64,000 bases of DNA from the NCBI RefSeq assembly GCF_905171775.1, contig NC_053492.1, positions 326,456,720 through 326,520,719 of the forward strand. Reading direction: 5' to 3'. A model generated the notes under the pieces. That model saw nothing but the letters and a program-made list of their open reading frames with translations, was not told the DNA's origin and did not search any database. Both the position numbers and the translations under genes were made by a program. How positions within the stretch are numbered: the first letter of the stretch is position 1; each line of letters starts with the position of its first letter. Below, in pieces: positions 43,734 through 55,193 of the stretch. Source of the DNA: Rana temporaria (lineage: Eukaryota > Chordata > Amphibia > Anura > Ranidae).

Positions 43734-45202
43734 GTACACGCATACCTCGTCAGATAGTTTATATAGCGAGCGTCGACATGCAGGCATCCCTCCCCCTTTA
43801 CGGAAGAAGCCAATCAGGAGGTGTTGGGGAATCCCATCTAATTGATACATTTTAGAATATCTCCATGGACGTTCCTATTGCCGCATGTTGGCGCTGGTAT
43901 CCTTGGGCATATTGCAAATATATTTAAGCAGTAATTTAGACAGTGGAACATCGGCATTGCATCCGGCAGTATTACTACAAGGCACATGCAAAAATCATTG
44001 TCCACTGTGCTATTTCCCTAGATAATGATACATAATACATTTGATAAAACCCTTTATGGGAAGGTATCTCTTTGGCATTGCTTATAGGGGGAAATGTTGC
44101 TCATGTAACATTGTGAGTCCACCCACAATGTGTCCAAAAGTAAAGTATCAAAATGTAAAGTGGAAAGGGACAAGTCGCAAATATTATCGTTTGAATACTT
44201 AGTGATGGATAATTATACACTAAGAATTGAGCATTAAAATATAAAATTATAATATAAATAATTATAACATAATAAAGAGGATATAGTGGAAGGAATAATA
44301 TGAACCCCAGCCTTCATTAAGGAGCTGGGTATGTGGATTAAGTGACATCTAGTCAGAATGTAATAGTATGTAGACCAATGACTGGATAGCATAGGTTATA
44401 GATTAGATGAATATTTATACAAAAGTAGGACTACCAGATAAGGGCAGTGAGTCCGGGTGCTATGGTATATGTGGCATCATACAGAATGCTCATAATAACT
44501 AGTCAAGGTGTATGGGCTGTTAAAAGCACAATGTTAGTGGGGTACCATTGCGCAATGCTACATTGCCATCTAGGAGCAAATGCATTAGTATGGTTGATTC
44601 AAGCCAAAAGGCACGGTAGTTAATGGGAACACAGGGCGTGAACATAATCTCAAGGGCACCAAATATATGCAATAGTTGATAAAATTCTACTCCCCGGAGG
44701 GGGAATAGGTGATTCTAGAGGCACATTACAGCTTCAAAAAATTTAATTAATTAAGTGACAGCCATTCATATACAACATTACGCCCCTATAAGCAAGCAAC
44801 TACACAAAAGAGGCTAGAATGTGACATTGTGTACAGATTACTGGCTTACGGCATAGGAGGATGGACTGCCTATAACGTGTGTATTAACCCTCAAAGGGGG
44901 TTAACTGTATCTGTCTCTAATGTGAACATGAGGGTAGAGCTAAAGAGCTCAGAGGTGTCCAGAAAGGGGACTAACCCGCAACGTGGAATGGTAAGAAATA
45001 AGATAGTGGGATTGGGAACATTATACTGGTAACGTGTATGTGGGCAGCACTAAAGATGCTAGCTACGATGGTGAATCGGTGTCCACTAGTGACATCCCTG
45101 CTATAATCTCAGGAAAGTGAGAGAGGTCATAGATGGGTAGACAATAAAGAATATATAGAGTAGTTTACCAGGTGGGTCATCTGTATTCTAAATGTGATAG
45201 AC

Positions 45203-46998
45203 TTAAGGGTTGGCCAAAAAGCAATTTAGGTCGATATCCTTATTTAACCCAAAGGGCGCCAAGGAACCCAGACGGTATATCCATCCAGTCTCATTTTGGG
45301 AGATGGCTGTTGTCTTATTCCCACCCCTCCAGTTGTCTTTAATGGTGTCTATACCATAAAAGATCAAACTAGTCGGGTCTTGCTGGTGGAATTCTTTGAA
45401 GTGGCGTGAGAGATGATGTTTTGGAAAACCGGCTTTGATCCTGTTGATATGCTCTCGGATTCTCACTTTCAAGGGTCGGGTGGTTCTGCCCACGTATTGT
45501 AAGTGACACGGACATTCAATGACATATGTCACGTGTGTAGTGTCGCAGGTAATAAGCTCCTTAATTTGGTATTCTTTGAAGTCATTTCTTGATTTAAAAC
45601 TTGTTTTCTTTCTGGGTTGTTTTTTACTCACCCTACAGGCCAGGCATCGCTGGCATTTGAAAAAGCCCTTGAGTTCAGGGCAAAGACTAATAGTCCGTGG
45701 TGGATCAAGGACGTTGTGCACAAGATGGTGACGTAACGACGGTGCACGTCTGTAAATGAAGCTGGGTTTTTTACCTAAAACTTTAGTGAGGGCGTGATCT
45801 TCTTGCAGGATCGGCCAATATTTTTTGATGATATGTTCGAAGTCTTTGTATTGGGAATTAAAGCCGGTAATAAATGCCACATCTGTTTTGTTGTTTTTGT
45901 TCTTTTTTTTGAGTGACAACATGGAGCCTCTATCCATGTTCAGAACTTCAGCTTTTAGTTTTACCAGATGTTCTTCCTTGTATCCTTTCTCCTTAAATCG
46001 GTCGACAATTATATCCGCTTGGGCTATATAATCTGTAATAGAGCTGCAGTTCCTCCGGAGTCGCATCATTTGCCCTTTAGGTATGTTGGCTTTCCAGCGT
46101 GGGTGATGACAACTTGTTGATGGAATGTATCCATTACGGTCCGTGGATTTGAAGTATGTTCTTGTATGTAACTTAGGTCCCTGTTTATAGATCTGAAGAT
46201 CAAGGTAATCTATACATTCCATATTGTACTTCCCGGTAAAGGTGAGGCCATACCTGTTGGTGTCCAGATCTTGTAGGAAATTTTCGAACATATCAGTTGT
46301 TCCGTCCCATAAAATGATAAGGTCGTCAATATACCGCCTGTACAGTCTGATCTGGGGGATATTTTGGCTGTATATATGTTCTTCCTCCCAACAGTCCATC
46401 AATAGGTTGGCAACACTGGGGGCATAACGAGCCCCCATCGCCACCCCCTTAGTTTGTACGTAGTAGTTTTTCCGGTACCAAAAATAGTTACATTCCATCG
46501 CCATTTTAAGGCCTTCTACAATATAATTGATTTGTGCTTGTTTTAACGTAGTATTTTGGTGTAGGGCTTTTTCAACCCCCAGCACCCCATCTGCTTGTGA
46601 TATACTCGTATACAACGAATTGACATCAATAGTAGCTAGGAGCAAATTTTCTGCACCATCAATGTGTTGCAATTCATTGATCAATTGAAGGCTATCGCGG
46701 AGGTGTGACCTACCCTGCTTGACGATTGGTTGTAAGTACGTATCCAGGTACTCTCCTAAGCGGGAAAAGATGGAGTTAATCCCGCTTATGATCGGTCTAC
46801 CTGGGGGTTTCTCTAATCTCTTATGTATCTTCGGGGTGTAATAGATTACTGGTGTTTTGGTAGAATTGGACACTAGGTAGTCAGCCTCTTTTTTATTCAA
46901 AATTCCCAAGACTTTGCCTTTTTTAACAAATTTCTCTAGTTTTTTGGTGAACCTTACTTTAGGATTACCCTTTAGTTTTTTGTAGGTATTTTCGACTC
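45203..46998 (-). CDS. PLE RT-GIY-YIG polyprotein, minus arm (5'-truncated)
   Basis: The open frame begins at the palindrome junction (46998), so it has no start of its own. It carries YYTPKIHKRLEKPPGRPI, TIDVNSLYTSI (motif A), GVAMGARYAPSVANLLM, RRYIDDLIILW (catalytic YIDD), CIDYLDLQIY, the zinc-type linker FFKCQRCLACRV, and GIY-YIG (VTYVIECPCHLQYVGRT, REHINRIKAGF). No stops until the natural end. Differences from the plus arm: R for C in GA-YAPS, G for C before RSHLRD, F for L before IYRRAP, F for L before HQQDP. Confidence 0.88.
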
Positions 46999-47449
46999 AT
47001 TAGGGAAAGGCATATTTAACCTTAGTGATATCCAACTAACTAAGGAAGAGCTGCAGATCCTGGATTTAGGTTTGAAATATGCACCAGAAAAAGCATTAGA
47101 CCAATTTGAGGTGTTTATTGACCTTCAAAAGTTTCTTAGAAAACTTAATTTACGTAAATTTTTTCTGAACAACCAAGATGAGGACATAACGGAAGTATCG
47201 GAATACACTCAAACCAATTTACGGAACAATTCTACGTTCAATCCCAATACACCAGGGAACCAGTGTATAGGAGCTTTCAAAAAGATGGTGGAAGCAGATT
47301 TGAAAAAATTGCAGAGAAAATTTAAAAATAAAAATAAGAATGTGTGGAAAACCATTAAAGAAATTGGTAATAGAAATTAAGTTATAATTAGACCGGCAGA
47401 CAAGGGAGGTGGCCTTGTCATCTTAAATAAAGTAGACTACGAAGAAGAG
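46999..47449 (+). pseudogene. PLE N-terminal block, plus copy only
   Basis: Reads GKGIFNLSDIQLTKEELQIL, KYAPEKALDQFEVFIDLQKF, then a K/N-rich helix ending at TAA (47378), followed in the same frame by IIRPADKGGGLVIL. The block matches the N-terminal module of PLE Y (GIFNL, FAPPKKLNKFQ). It has no start codon near the junction, so the plus copy too is 5'-truncated. A single TAA separates it from the rest. Confidence 0.75.
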
Positions 47450-49261
47450 ATGGAAAACCTGCTCAGAGTCGAAAATACCTACAAAAAACTAAAGGGTAAT
47501 CCTAAAGTAAGGTTCACCAAAAAACTAGAGAAATTTGTTAAAAAAGGCAAAGTCTTGGGAATTTTGAATAAAAAAGAGGCTGACTACCTAGTGTCCAATT
47601 CTACCAAAACACCAGTAATCTATTACACCCCGAAGATACATAAGAGATTAGAGAAACCCCCAGGTAGACCGATCATAAGCGGGATTAACTCCATCTTTTC
47701 CCGCTTAGGAGAGTACCTGGATACGTACTTACAACCAATCGTCAAGCAGTGTAGGTCACACCTCCGCGATAGCCTTCAATTGATCAATGAATTGCAACAC
47801 ATTGATGGTGCAGAAAATTTGCTCCTAGCTACTATTGATGTCAATTCGTTGTATACGAGTATATCACAAGCAGATGGGGTGCTGGGGGTTGAAAAAGCCC
47901 TACACCAAAATACTACGTTAAAACAAGCACAAATCAATTATATTGTAGAAGGCCTTAAAATGGCGATGGAATGTAACTATTTTTGGTACCGGAAAAACTA
48001 CTACGTACAAACTAAGGGGGTGGCGATGGGGGCTTGTTATGCCCCCAGTGTTGCCAACCTATTGATGGACTGTTGGGAGGAAGAACATATATACAGCCAA
48101 AATATCCCCCAGATCAGACTGTACAGGCGGTATATTGACGACCTTATCATTTTATGGGACGGAACAACTGATATGTTCGAAAATTTCCTACAAGATCTGG
48201 ACACCAACAGGTATGGCCTCACCTTTACCGGGAAGTACAATATGGAATGTATAGATTACCTTGATCTTCAGATCTATAAACAGGGACCTAAGTTACATAC
48301 AAGAACATACTTCAAATCCACGGACCGTAATGGATACATTCCATCAACAAGTTGTCATCACCCACGCTGGAAAGCCAACATACCTAAAGGGCAAATGATG
48401 CGACTCCGGAGGAACTGCAGCTCTATTACAGATTATATAGCCCAAGCGGATATAATTGTCGACCGATTTAAGGAGAAAGGATACAAGGAAGAACATCTGG
48501 TAAAACTAAAAGCTGAAGTTCTGAACATGGATAGAGGCTCCATGTTGTCACTCAAAAAAAAGAACAAAAACAACAAAACAGATGTGGCATTTATTACCGG
48601 CTTTAATTCCCAATACAAAGACTTCGAACATATCATCAAAAAATATTGGCCGATCCTGCAAGAAGATCACGCCCTCACTAAAGTTTTAGGTAAAAAACCC
48701 AGCTTAATTTACAGACGTGCACCGTCGTTACGTCACCACCTTGTGCACAACGTCCTTGATCCACCACGGACTATTAGTCTTTGCCCTGAACTCAAGGGCT
48801 TTTTCAAATGCCAGCGATGCCTGGCCTGTAGGGTGAGTAAAAAACAACCCAGAAAGAAAACAAGTTTTAAATCAAGAAATGACTTCAAAGAATACCAAAT
48901 TAAGGAGCTTATTACCTGCGACACTACACACGTGACATATGTCATCGAATGTCCGTGTCACTTACAATACGTGGGCAGAACCACCCGACCCTTGAAAGTG
49001 AGAATCAGAGAGCATATCAACAGGATCAAAGCCGGTTTTCCAAAACATCATCTCTCACGCCACTTCAAAGAATTACACCAGCAAGACCCGACTAGTTTGA
49101 TCTTTTATGGTATAGACACCATTAAAGACAACTGGAGGGGTGGGAATAAGACAACAGCCATCTCCCAAAATGAGACTGGATGGATATACCGTCTGGGTTC
49201 CTTGGCGCCCTTTGGGTTAAATAAGGATATCGACCTAAATTGCTTTTTGGCCAACCCTTAA
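47450..49261 (+). CDS. PLE RT-GIY-YIG polyprotein, plus arm
   Basis: 603 codons open from 47450, in frame with the block before it apart from one TAA at 47378. Same domains as the minus arm: RT fingers (KIHKRLEKPPGRPIISG), motif A TIDVNSLYTSI, GVAMGACYAPS, YIDDLIILW, linker CQRCLACR, GIY-YIG YVIECPCHLQYVGRT with R--EH and the H-H-S-H histidines. All catalytic residues I can check are present. In the family it nicks DNA and primes reverse transcription at the nick. As the best-preserved coding copy here, it implies recent activity. Confidence 0.9.
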   Translation: MENLLRVENTYKKLKGNPKVRFTKKLEKFVKKGKVLGILNKKEADYLVSNSTKTPVIYYTPKIHKRLEKPPGRPIISGINSIFSRLGEYLDTYLQPIVKQCRSHLRDSLQLINELQHIDGAENLLLATIDVNSLYTSISQADGVLGVEKALHQNTTLKQAQINYIVEGLKMAMECNYFWYRKNYYVQTKGVAMGACYAPSVANLLMDCWEEEHIYSQNIPQIRLYRRYIDDLIILWDGTTDMFENFLQDLDTNRYGLTFTGKYNMECIDYLDLQIYKQGPKLHTRTYFKSTDRNGYIPSTSCHHPRWKANIPKGQMMRLRRNCSSITDYIAQADIIVDRFKEKGYKEEHLVKLKAEVLNMDRGSMLSLKKKNKNNKTDVAFITGFNSQYKDFEHIIKKYWPILQEDHALTKVLGKKPSLIYRRAPSLRHHLVHNVLDPPRTISLCPELKGFFKCQRCLACRVSKKQPRKKTSFKSRNDFKEYQIKELITCDTTHVTYVIECPCHLQYVGRTTRPLKVRIREHINRIKAGFPKHHLSRHFKELHQQDPTSLIFYGIDTIKDNWRGGNKTTAISQNETGWIYRLGSLAPFGLNKDIDLNCFLANP

Positions 49262-50739
49262 GTCTATCACATTTAGAATACAGATGACCCACCCGGTAAA
49301 CTACTCTATATATTCTTTATTGTCTACCCATCTATGACCTCTCTCACTTTCCTGAGATTATAGCAGGGATGTCACTAGTGGACACCGATTCACCATCGTA
49401 GCTAGCATCTTTAGTGCTGCCCACATACACGTTACCAGTATAATGTTCCCAATCCCACTATCTTATTTCTTACCATTCCACGTTGCGGGTTAGTCCCCTT
49501 TCTGGACACCTCTGAGCTCTTTAGCTCTACCCTCATGTTCACATTAGAGACAGATACAGTTAACCCCCTTTGAGGGTTAATACACACGTTATAGGCAGTC
49601 CATCCTCCTATGCCGTAAGCCAGTAATCTGTACACAATGTCACATTCTAGCCTCTTTTGTGTAGTTGCTTGCTTATAGGGGCGTAATGTTGTATATGAAT
49701 GGCTGTCACTTAATTAATTAAATTTTTTGAAGCTGTAATGTGCCTCTAGAATCACCTATTCCCCCTCCGGGGAGTAGAATTTTATCAACTATTGCATATA
49801 TTTGGTGCCCTTGAGATTATGTTCACGCCCTGTGTTCCCATTAACTACCGTGCCTTTTGGCTTGAATCAACCATACTAATGCATTTGCTCCTAGATGGCA
49901 ATGTAGCATTGCGCAATGGTACCCCACTAACATTGTGCTTTTAACAGCCCATACACCTTGACTAGTTATTATGAGCATTCTGTATGATGCCACATATACC
50001 ATAGCACCCGGACTCACTGCCCTTATCTGGTAGTCCTACTTTTGTATAAATATTCATCTAATCTATAACCTATGCTATCCAGTCATTGGTCTACATACTA
50101 TTACATTCTGACTAGATGTCACTTAATCCACATATCCAGCTCCTTAATGAAGGCTGGGGTTCATATTATTCCTTCCACTATATCCTCTTTATTATGTTAT
50201 AATTATTTATATTATAATTTTTATAATTTTATATTTTAATGCTCAATTCTTAGTGTATAATTATCCATCACTAAGTATTCAAACGATAATATTTGCGACT
50301 TGTCCCTTTCCACTTTACATTTTGATACTTTACTTTTGGACACATTGTGGGTGGACTCACAATGTTACATGAGCAACATTTCCCCCTATAAGCAATGCCA
50401 AAGAGATACCTTCCCATAAAGGGTTTTATCAAATGTATTATGTATCATTATCTAGGGAAATAGCACAGTGGACAATGATTTTTGCATGTGCCTTGTAGTA
50501 ATACTGCCGGATGCAATGCCGATGTTCCACTGTCTAAATTACTGCTTAAATATATTTGCAATATGCCCAAGGATACCAGCGCCAACATGCGGCAATAGGA
50601 ACGTCCATGGAGATATTCTAAAATGTATCAATTAGATGGGATTCCCCAACACCTCCTGATTGGCTTCTTCCGTAAAGGGGGAGGGATGCCTGCATGTCGA
50701 CGCTCGCTATATAAACTATCTGACGAGGTATGCGTGTAC
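49262..50739 (+). other. PLE plus-arm 3' non-coding region
   Basis: AT-rich non-coding sequence following the stop, mirrored at 43734-45202. It leads to the hammerhead-like motif. No other motif recognised. Confidence 0.6.
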
Positions 50740-50782
50740 CCGCTTCAGAAGACGTAATCAATACGAAACGTGCGTAAAGCGG
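50740..50782 (+). ncRNA. hammerhead-like motif, plus arm of PLE dimer
   Basis: CCGCTT pairs with AAGCGG; inside are CAGAAGA (CUGAnGA core with U to A at the second base), CGT-aatcaat-ACG as stem II, GAAA, a two-pair stem III and TA before the return strand. An extended outer pairing (gcgtgtacccgctt with aagcggatacacgc) stabilises it. The second-base change at a conserved core position makes self-cleavage doubtful. Confidence 0.5.
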
Positions 50783-51919
50783 ATACACGCACACCCACAC
50801 GCACTCCCGGACTGATCAGCTGTTACCCTGTGGAGCGCGCGCCGTTCCCCAGCTGGAGCTGACACTTTTGATTCACCGGCTACTAGTGCTGTGTTGGGAG
50901 GCTTATGCTATTGCATGTTAAACTGCCTGCTACTTTGTTTTTATTTTTTATCCCCACCAATTGTCCTTATTTCAGTACCCCCTATTGGAAATTGGTTTTA
51001 TACGTTTTAAGTTAATGTCTGCTGTGTTGCACATGCCTTTGTGGCAGTGTTAATTAAATAAAAAAAAACTTTTTTACTCTGAACATACTGCGATATGAGA
51101 ATATTTTTTTCATTGGAGGATTCCCGGACAATTTAAAAAGAAGCAGAGCCATCCAGGCTAGGACATCCGTGCATCCATAGGACCCAGGAAGACGATACCG
51201 CAGCTGTTGGAGATTAATTCTTCTTGCACTTTACCCCTGCAGGGGTGAGTGCTTTCGGTGAGTAGGGACCCAGGAGGGGAGCACCGGAGCACTGTGCGAA
51301 TCCACACCACTGCATTTTTGTGATACATCACCCTTTGTGGATGCACCAGTCACGGACACTTATATAAATATATTTAAAACATATACTTTTTTTATGCTAT
51401 GTTTATTTCTATTTTTATTTTTATTTTTTGATATTATGTGGACTGAAGAGCTTGGCTGCTACACCTAACCATTGGACTTATGCATCTATTTATTTTTATT
51501 TTTATTTTCATTTGGTTATAGCTCCACCGTATTTATTGCTGTGCCACACACTTACTGGTATTCACCACTATGCTGGTACTTTTTTGATTTCACTTATCGC
51601 TGATTGGCGATCACGGCTCAATTTGATATATTCCAGTTTGTAGTTATTTTGGAAATTTTTTTTGGCATCACTTATAACCTATAGTTCACCTACTGGGTGA
51701 CCACCTTTGCGGCTTAGAGCCATTATTGATTTAACCTGTATTTTGCACACTTGTTGTATATTTATATTAGAGTGTATAGTATATGCCAATTAGGCCATCA
51801 CATACTATTACACTCAGGCACTTGTATCTTTTTTACTTGTTTTGATCACATACAAGTCACTATTGTACCTTTTCATTGGTACATTTAGCCTATATTTTAG
51901 ACAGCGCCACTACCTCTTT

Positions 51920-52095
51920 CACCTTTTATTTTATTTCTGTTTGTATCCCCTAGGGGATTACTTATTAGGGGGGCTGCAGTCTTCAGCTACATTCACACTC
52001 AGTGCCTCTGAGTTATTTTCATTACTGATATCACCCTAGTTCATTGCTCCACCCTCACTAATTTGCTCCTAAGCGCGGTACACTTTCCCCTTTTA
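51920..52095 (+). other. single-copy right tail of PLE dimer
   Basis: About 176 bases after the motif tacctcttt, present only at the right end, finishing in the pyrimidine-rich cactttcccctttta directly before the TSD. The mini element at 34124 has a comparable right-only tail (35240-35399) ending in cctctcctatt. Confidence 0.6.
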
Positions 52096-52367
52096 TGTCG
52101 CAAATCAGTCGCCTCACTGGCATGTTGTTTCGCCGCTGGATATCTGAAAAGTGCGCCATGGCCGTGTAGGAACGCCTGAAATGGCCACACACCTTCCTGG
52201 CCTGCTTGAGGACGTCCTGTAAGTCTGGGTACTTCCCAGACTTACAGGACGTCCTCAAGCAGGCCAGGAAGGTGTGTGGCCATTTCAGGCGTTCCTACAC
52301 GGCCATGGCGCACTTTTCAGATATCCAGCGGCGAAACATGCCAGTGAGGCGACTGATTTGCGACAGC
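52096..52367. repeat. inverted repeat inside hAT transposase gene
   Basis: Arms 52096-52229 and 52235-52367 pair around gtcctgtaagtctggg-tactt-cccagacttacaggac. The pairing continues in 42505-42537 on the other side of the PLE. Because one arm is coding (QDVLKQARKVCGHFRRSYT), the same peptide can be read from both strands. The other arm is an inverted duplicate that breaks the gene. Confidence 0.8.
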
Positions 52368-53627
52368 CCGACACATTGGAATTCAACACTCCTAATGTTC
52401 GACCGCCTGCTCCAACAAGAAAAAGCTGTCAACGAGTATTTGTATGACCGGGGTGTTAGGACAGCCTCTGCGCAGCTGGGAATTTTTTTGCCACGTTACT
52501 GGACGCTCATGTGCAATGCCTGTAGGTTCATGCGTCCTTTTGAGGAGGTGAGAAACCTAGTCAGTCGCACTGAAGGCAGCATCAGCGACATCATCCCATT
52601 TGTTTTCTTCCTGGAACTTGCCCTGCGAAGAGTGCTGGATCAGGCCGTAGATGAGTGAGAGGAAGAGGAAGAGTTGTGGTCACCATCACCACCAGAAACA
52701 GCCTTAGCATCACTTGCTGGACCTGAAGAAACGCTGGAAGAGTAGTGTGAGGAAGAGGAGTCAGAGGAGGAATGTGGCTTTGAGGAGGAGGAAGACCAAC
52801 CACAGCAGGCATCCCAGGGTGCTCGTTGTCACCTATCTGGTACCCGTGGTGTTGTACGTGGCTGGGAGGAAGAACAGACCTTCAGTGAGATCAGTGAGGA
52901 TAAGGAACGGGACAGGAGTAGCTCAACATCCAACCTTGTGCAAATGGGGTCTTTCATGCTGTCGTGCCTGTTGAGGGACCCTCATATAAAAAGGCTGAAG
53001 GAGAACGACCTGTACTGGGTGGCCACGCTACTAGACCCCCGGTATAAGCAGAAAGTGCCTGAAATGTTACCAAATTACCGGAAGTCGGAAAGGATGCAGC
53101 AGTTCCAAAATAAATTAAAAAGTATGCTTTACACAGCATACAAGGGTGATGGCACAGCACAACGGGAATCTAACAGTGGAAGAGGTGAAAGTAATCCTCC
53201 TCCTACCATGACCACTCCGGCAAGGACAGGACGCTTTACAGATGTGTTGATGGAGGACATATAGAGCTTTTTCAGTCCTACGCGTCGCCACAGCCCTTCA
53301 GGGTCCACCCTCAGAGAACAACTCGACCGACAGGTAGCAGACTACCTCGCCTTAACTGCAGATATCGACACTCTGAGGAGCGATGGACCCCTTGACTACT
53401 GGGTGTGCAGGCTTGACCTGTGGCCTGAGCTATCCCAATTTGCGATAGAACTTTTGGCCTGCCCCACTTCAAGTGTCCTTTCAGAAAGGACCTTCAGTGC
53501 AGCAGGAGGTATTGTCACTGAGAAGAGAAGTCGCCTAGGTCAAAAAAGTCTAGATTGCCTCACCTTTATTAAGATGAATGAGGCATGGATCCCGAAGGGA
53601 CTGACAGTGGGCGATACATTTGACTAA
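52206..53627 (+). pseudogene. hAT transposase, C-terminal half with dimerisation domain
   Basis: From 52240: PDLQDVLKQARKV, SPTHWNSTLLMFDRLLQQ (the W-ST--M--R box), FFLELALR. At 52938: DLYWVATLLDPRYKQKV (LDPR-K box). At 53403: LWPELSQFAIELLACPTSSV followed by LSERTFSAAGGI and KRSRL (hATC dimerisation domain). The middle (52660-52935) is E-rich and frame-broken. Ends at TAA 53625. These boxes in this order are diagnostic for Ac-like hAT transposases. Confidence 0.85.
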
Positions 53628-54395
53628 AGGCCTGATGAGATGAGGTTCCTTGGGCTACAAATGGTCCACACGCTGCTGTATTTTATCTCTGCATGCCGGA
53701 TGACTTGCGTGACTTATCTGCCACCAAATAGGGTTCAAGCCGCAATGTTTTAGTGCACTTTCTGCCTGGAAAACATCAATTTTTCTGGCCGCTGTTACAG
53801 CAGCAGCTGCAACAATACCTACTGTTTCAGGCATGTGTACATGCCTAATTTTTCTGGCCTCTTGTGCTGCACTGTGGCTGCAAAAACAAAACAAAAAAAA
53901 AGCACATACATGTGTCAATTCCCTTTCGTGATCGTTACCTTGTTGTGGTGAAGGGGCTTGCGTATCACAATGAAGCAACCACCTCTATGAGTGTGTTGGC
54001 AATGGCAATGTTGGCACACCCCAGATGATAAGGTCGTTGCTTCATTGTGAACAGACCAAAAGCGATCGGCTGGATAATTTTGCATAGAAAAAACATTAAT
54101 TTTCTTTGTGATCATCTAAGGTGATCATTAAAGCCTACTAGGCCAACAATGGGCCCACACTGCAGAATCATTGTTTTCTGGGTCACTTAGCTGTCACTGA
54201 ACTACCTCAGCACGACCATAGGCTTTGAAAAACCCCCATCGCCTGCAATCTCCAAAACGTTCATTGACGTCAGTGAGGACAAAGAACGGGACATGGCTAG
54301 CTTGGTAACCAACCTTGTGTAAATGGGGAGTTTGCGGTTGTGAAAATAGACTGTTTGCAGGTGTTTGCGGTGCGTTAAACGGGGAGTTTGATCTG
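53628..54395 (+). other. hAT 3' non-coding region
   Basis: No gene recognised. Contains short duplicated words (ttttctggccgctgttacagc / ttttctggcctcttgtgctgc; cgttgcttcattgtgaac and an inverse near 53970), probably internal to this hAT family. Confidence 0.45.
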
Positions 54396-54398
54396 TCA

Positions 54399-54674
54399 GG
54401 CCTCGTACACACGACAGAGTTTCTCGGCAGAATTCACAGAGAAACTCGGTCAAAACCCGGATTCTGCCGAGAAACTCTGTCGTCTGTACAGTTTTGGCTC
54501 GATGGAGCCGCCGAGGAGCTCGACGAGAAAATAGAGAACATGTTCTCTATTTTCTCGTTGTCCGCGTTGTTCTATGGGAGAAGGCGGCCCGCCGAGCTCC
54601 TCGGCGGCTTCATCCCAAAACTCGACGAGGAACTCGCCAAGCACGTCGAGTTCCTCTGTCGTGTGTACGGGGCC
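54399..54674. mobile_element. PIF/Harbinger-type MITE inside hAT 3' region
   Basis: ggcctcgtacacacgacagag and ctctgtcgtgtgtacggggcc (in parts) are inverted; TCA flanks both sides (54396-54398, 54675-54677), a TNA-type target. Internal agaaaatagagaacatg and catgttctctattttct also pair. Non-coding. Confidence 0.75.
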
Positions 54675-54697
54675 TCAGAGTTTGGTCTGTCACTGTG

Positions 54698-54850
54698 AAC
54701 CCTAACCCTATTACAGACAGGGTTAGGGTTACAGATAGGGTTAGGGTTACAGACTGTAACCCTAACCCTGTCTGTAACCCTAACCCTATCTGTTACCCTA
54801 ACTGCAACCCTAACCCTGTCTGTAACTCTAACCCTAACCCTAACCCTTAC
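54698..54850. repeat. telomere-like (CCCTAA)n repeats in both orientations
   Basis: Two to three CCCTAA units alternate with cagacagg or ctgtctgtaa spacers. The left part carries TTAGGG orientation and the right part CCCTAA, so the block is partly palindromic around 54756. It lies within the hAT element, so it is an interstitial, element-borne array rather than a chromosome end. Confidence 0.8.
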
Positions 54851-55193
54851 ACTACCTGATCGATACAACATCATACCTGATGTTTTAAAGCACGTTATTC
54901 CAAACAATTTATGCCCTTTATGGATTAAAAACGGACTCTGCGACAACTACGTAATTTTTCATGGGAGTTTTGCCATGGATCCCCCTCCGGCATGCCACAG
55001 TCCAGGTGTTAGTCCCCTTGAAACAACTTTTCCATTACTATTGTGGCCAGAAAGAGTCCCTGTGGGTTTTAAAATTCGCCTGCCCATTGAAGTCTATGGA
55101 GGTTCGCCCGTTCGCGAACATTTGCACAAGTTTGCATTCGCCATTCGCGATCGCGCAATTTTAGGTTCGCGACATCACTATACTGTAGTTCAC

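Larger units (their letters stand above)
42554..52095. mobile_element. palindromic head-to-head Penelope dimer with 16-bp TSD
   Basis: Minus arm 42554-46998 and plus arm 47466-51919 are inverted copies (about 4.45 kb each). Spacer 46999-47465 is the N-terminal coding part present only in the plus copy, and 51920-52095 is a right-only tail. The translated arms differ at four residues over 568, so they are about 99% identical. One TSD pair (tgtcgcaaatcagtcg, 42538-42553 and 52096-52111) encloses both, so they entered as one unit. The target lies in an inverted repeat of the hAT gene. Confidence 0.9.
39495..55185 (+). mobile_element. hAT transposon locus with 8-bp TSD, split by PLE dimer
   Basis: tagttcac occurs at 39487-39494 and 55186-55193. 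Left tip tagagatgtacagaac; right tip, inverted, cagtatagtgatgtcgcgaac, differing by a small indel from the usual CAGAGATGTCGCGAAC type. Removing it joins the Gypsy gag codons ...CEL to LGVPPTDW. Contents: 5' tandem repeats, a transposase with BED finger, the PLE dimer (42554-52095), a Harbinger MITE and telomere-like repeats. Without the PLE it would be about 6.1 kb. Confidence 0.85.

Noticed and set aside
42554..52095. Palindrome as a pure assembly artefact
   Set aside because: The arms differ at several residues and indels, the junction omits 467 bases of one copy, and a matched 16-base TSD encloses both. Still worth long-read confirmation.
54698..54850. Possible chromosome end
   Set aside because: The repeats are short, interrupted, in both orientations and inside a hAT element with TSDs on both sides.
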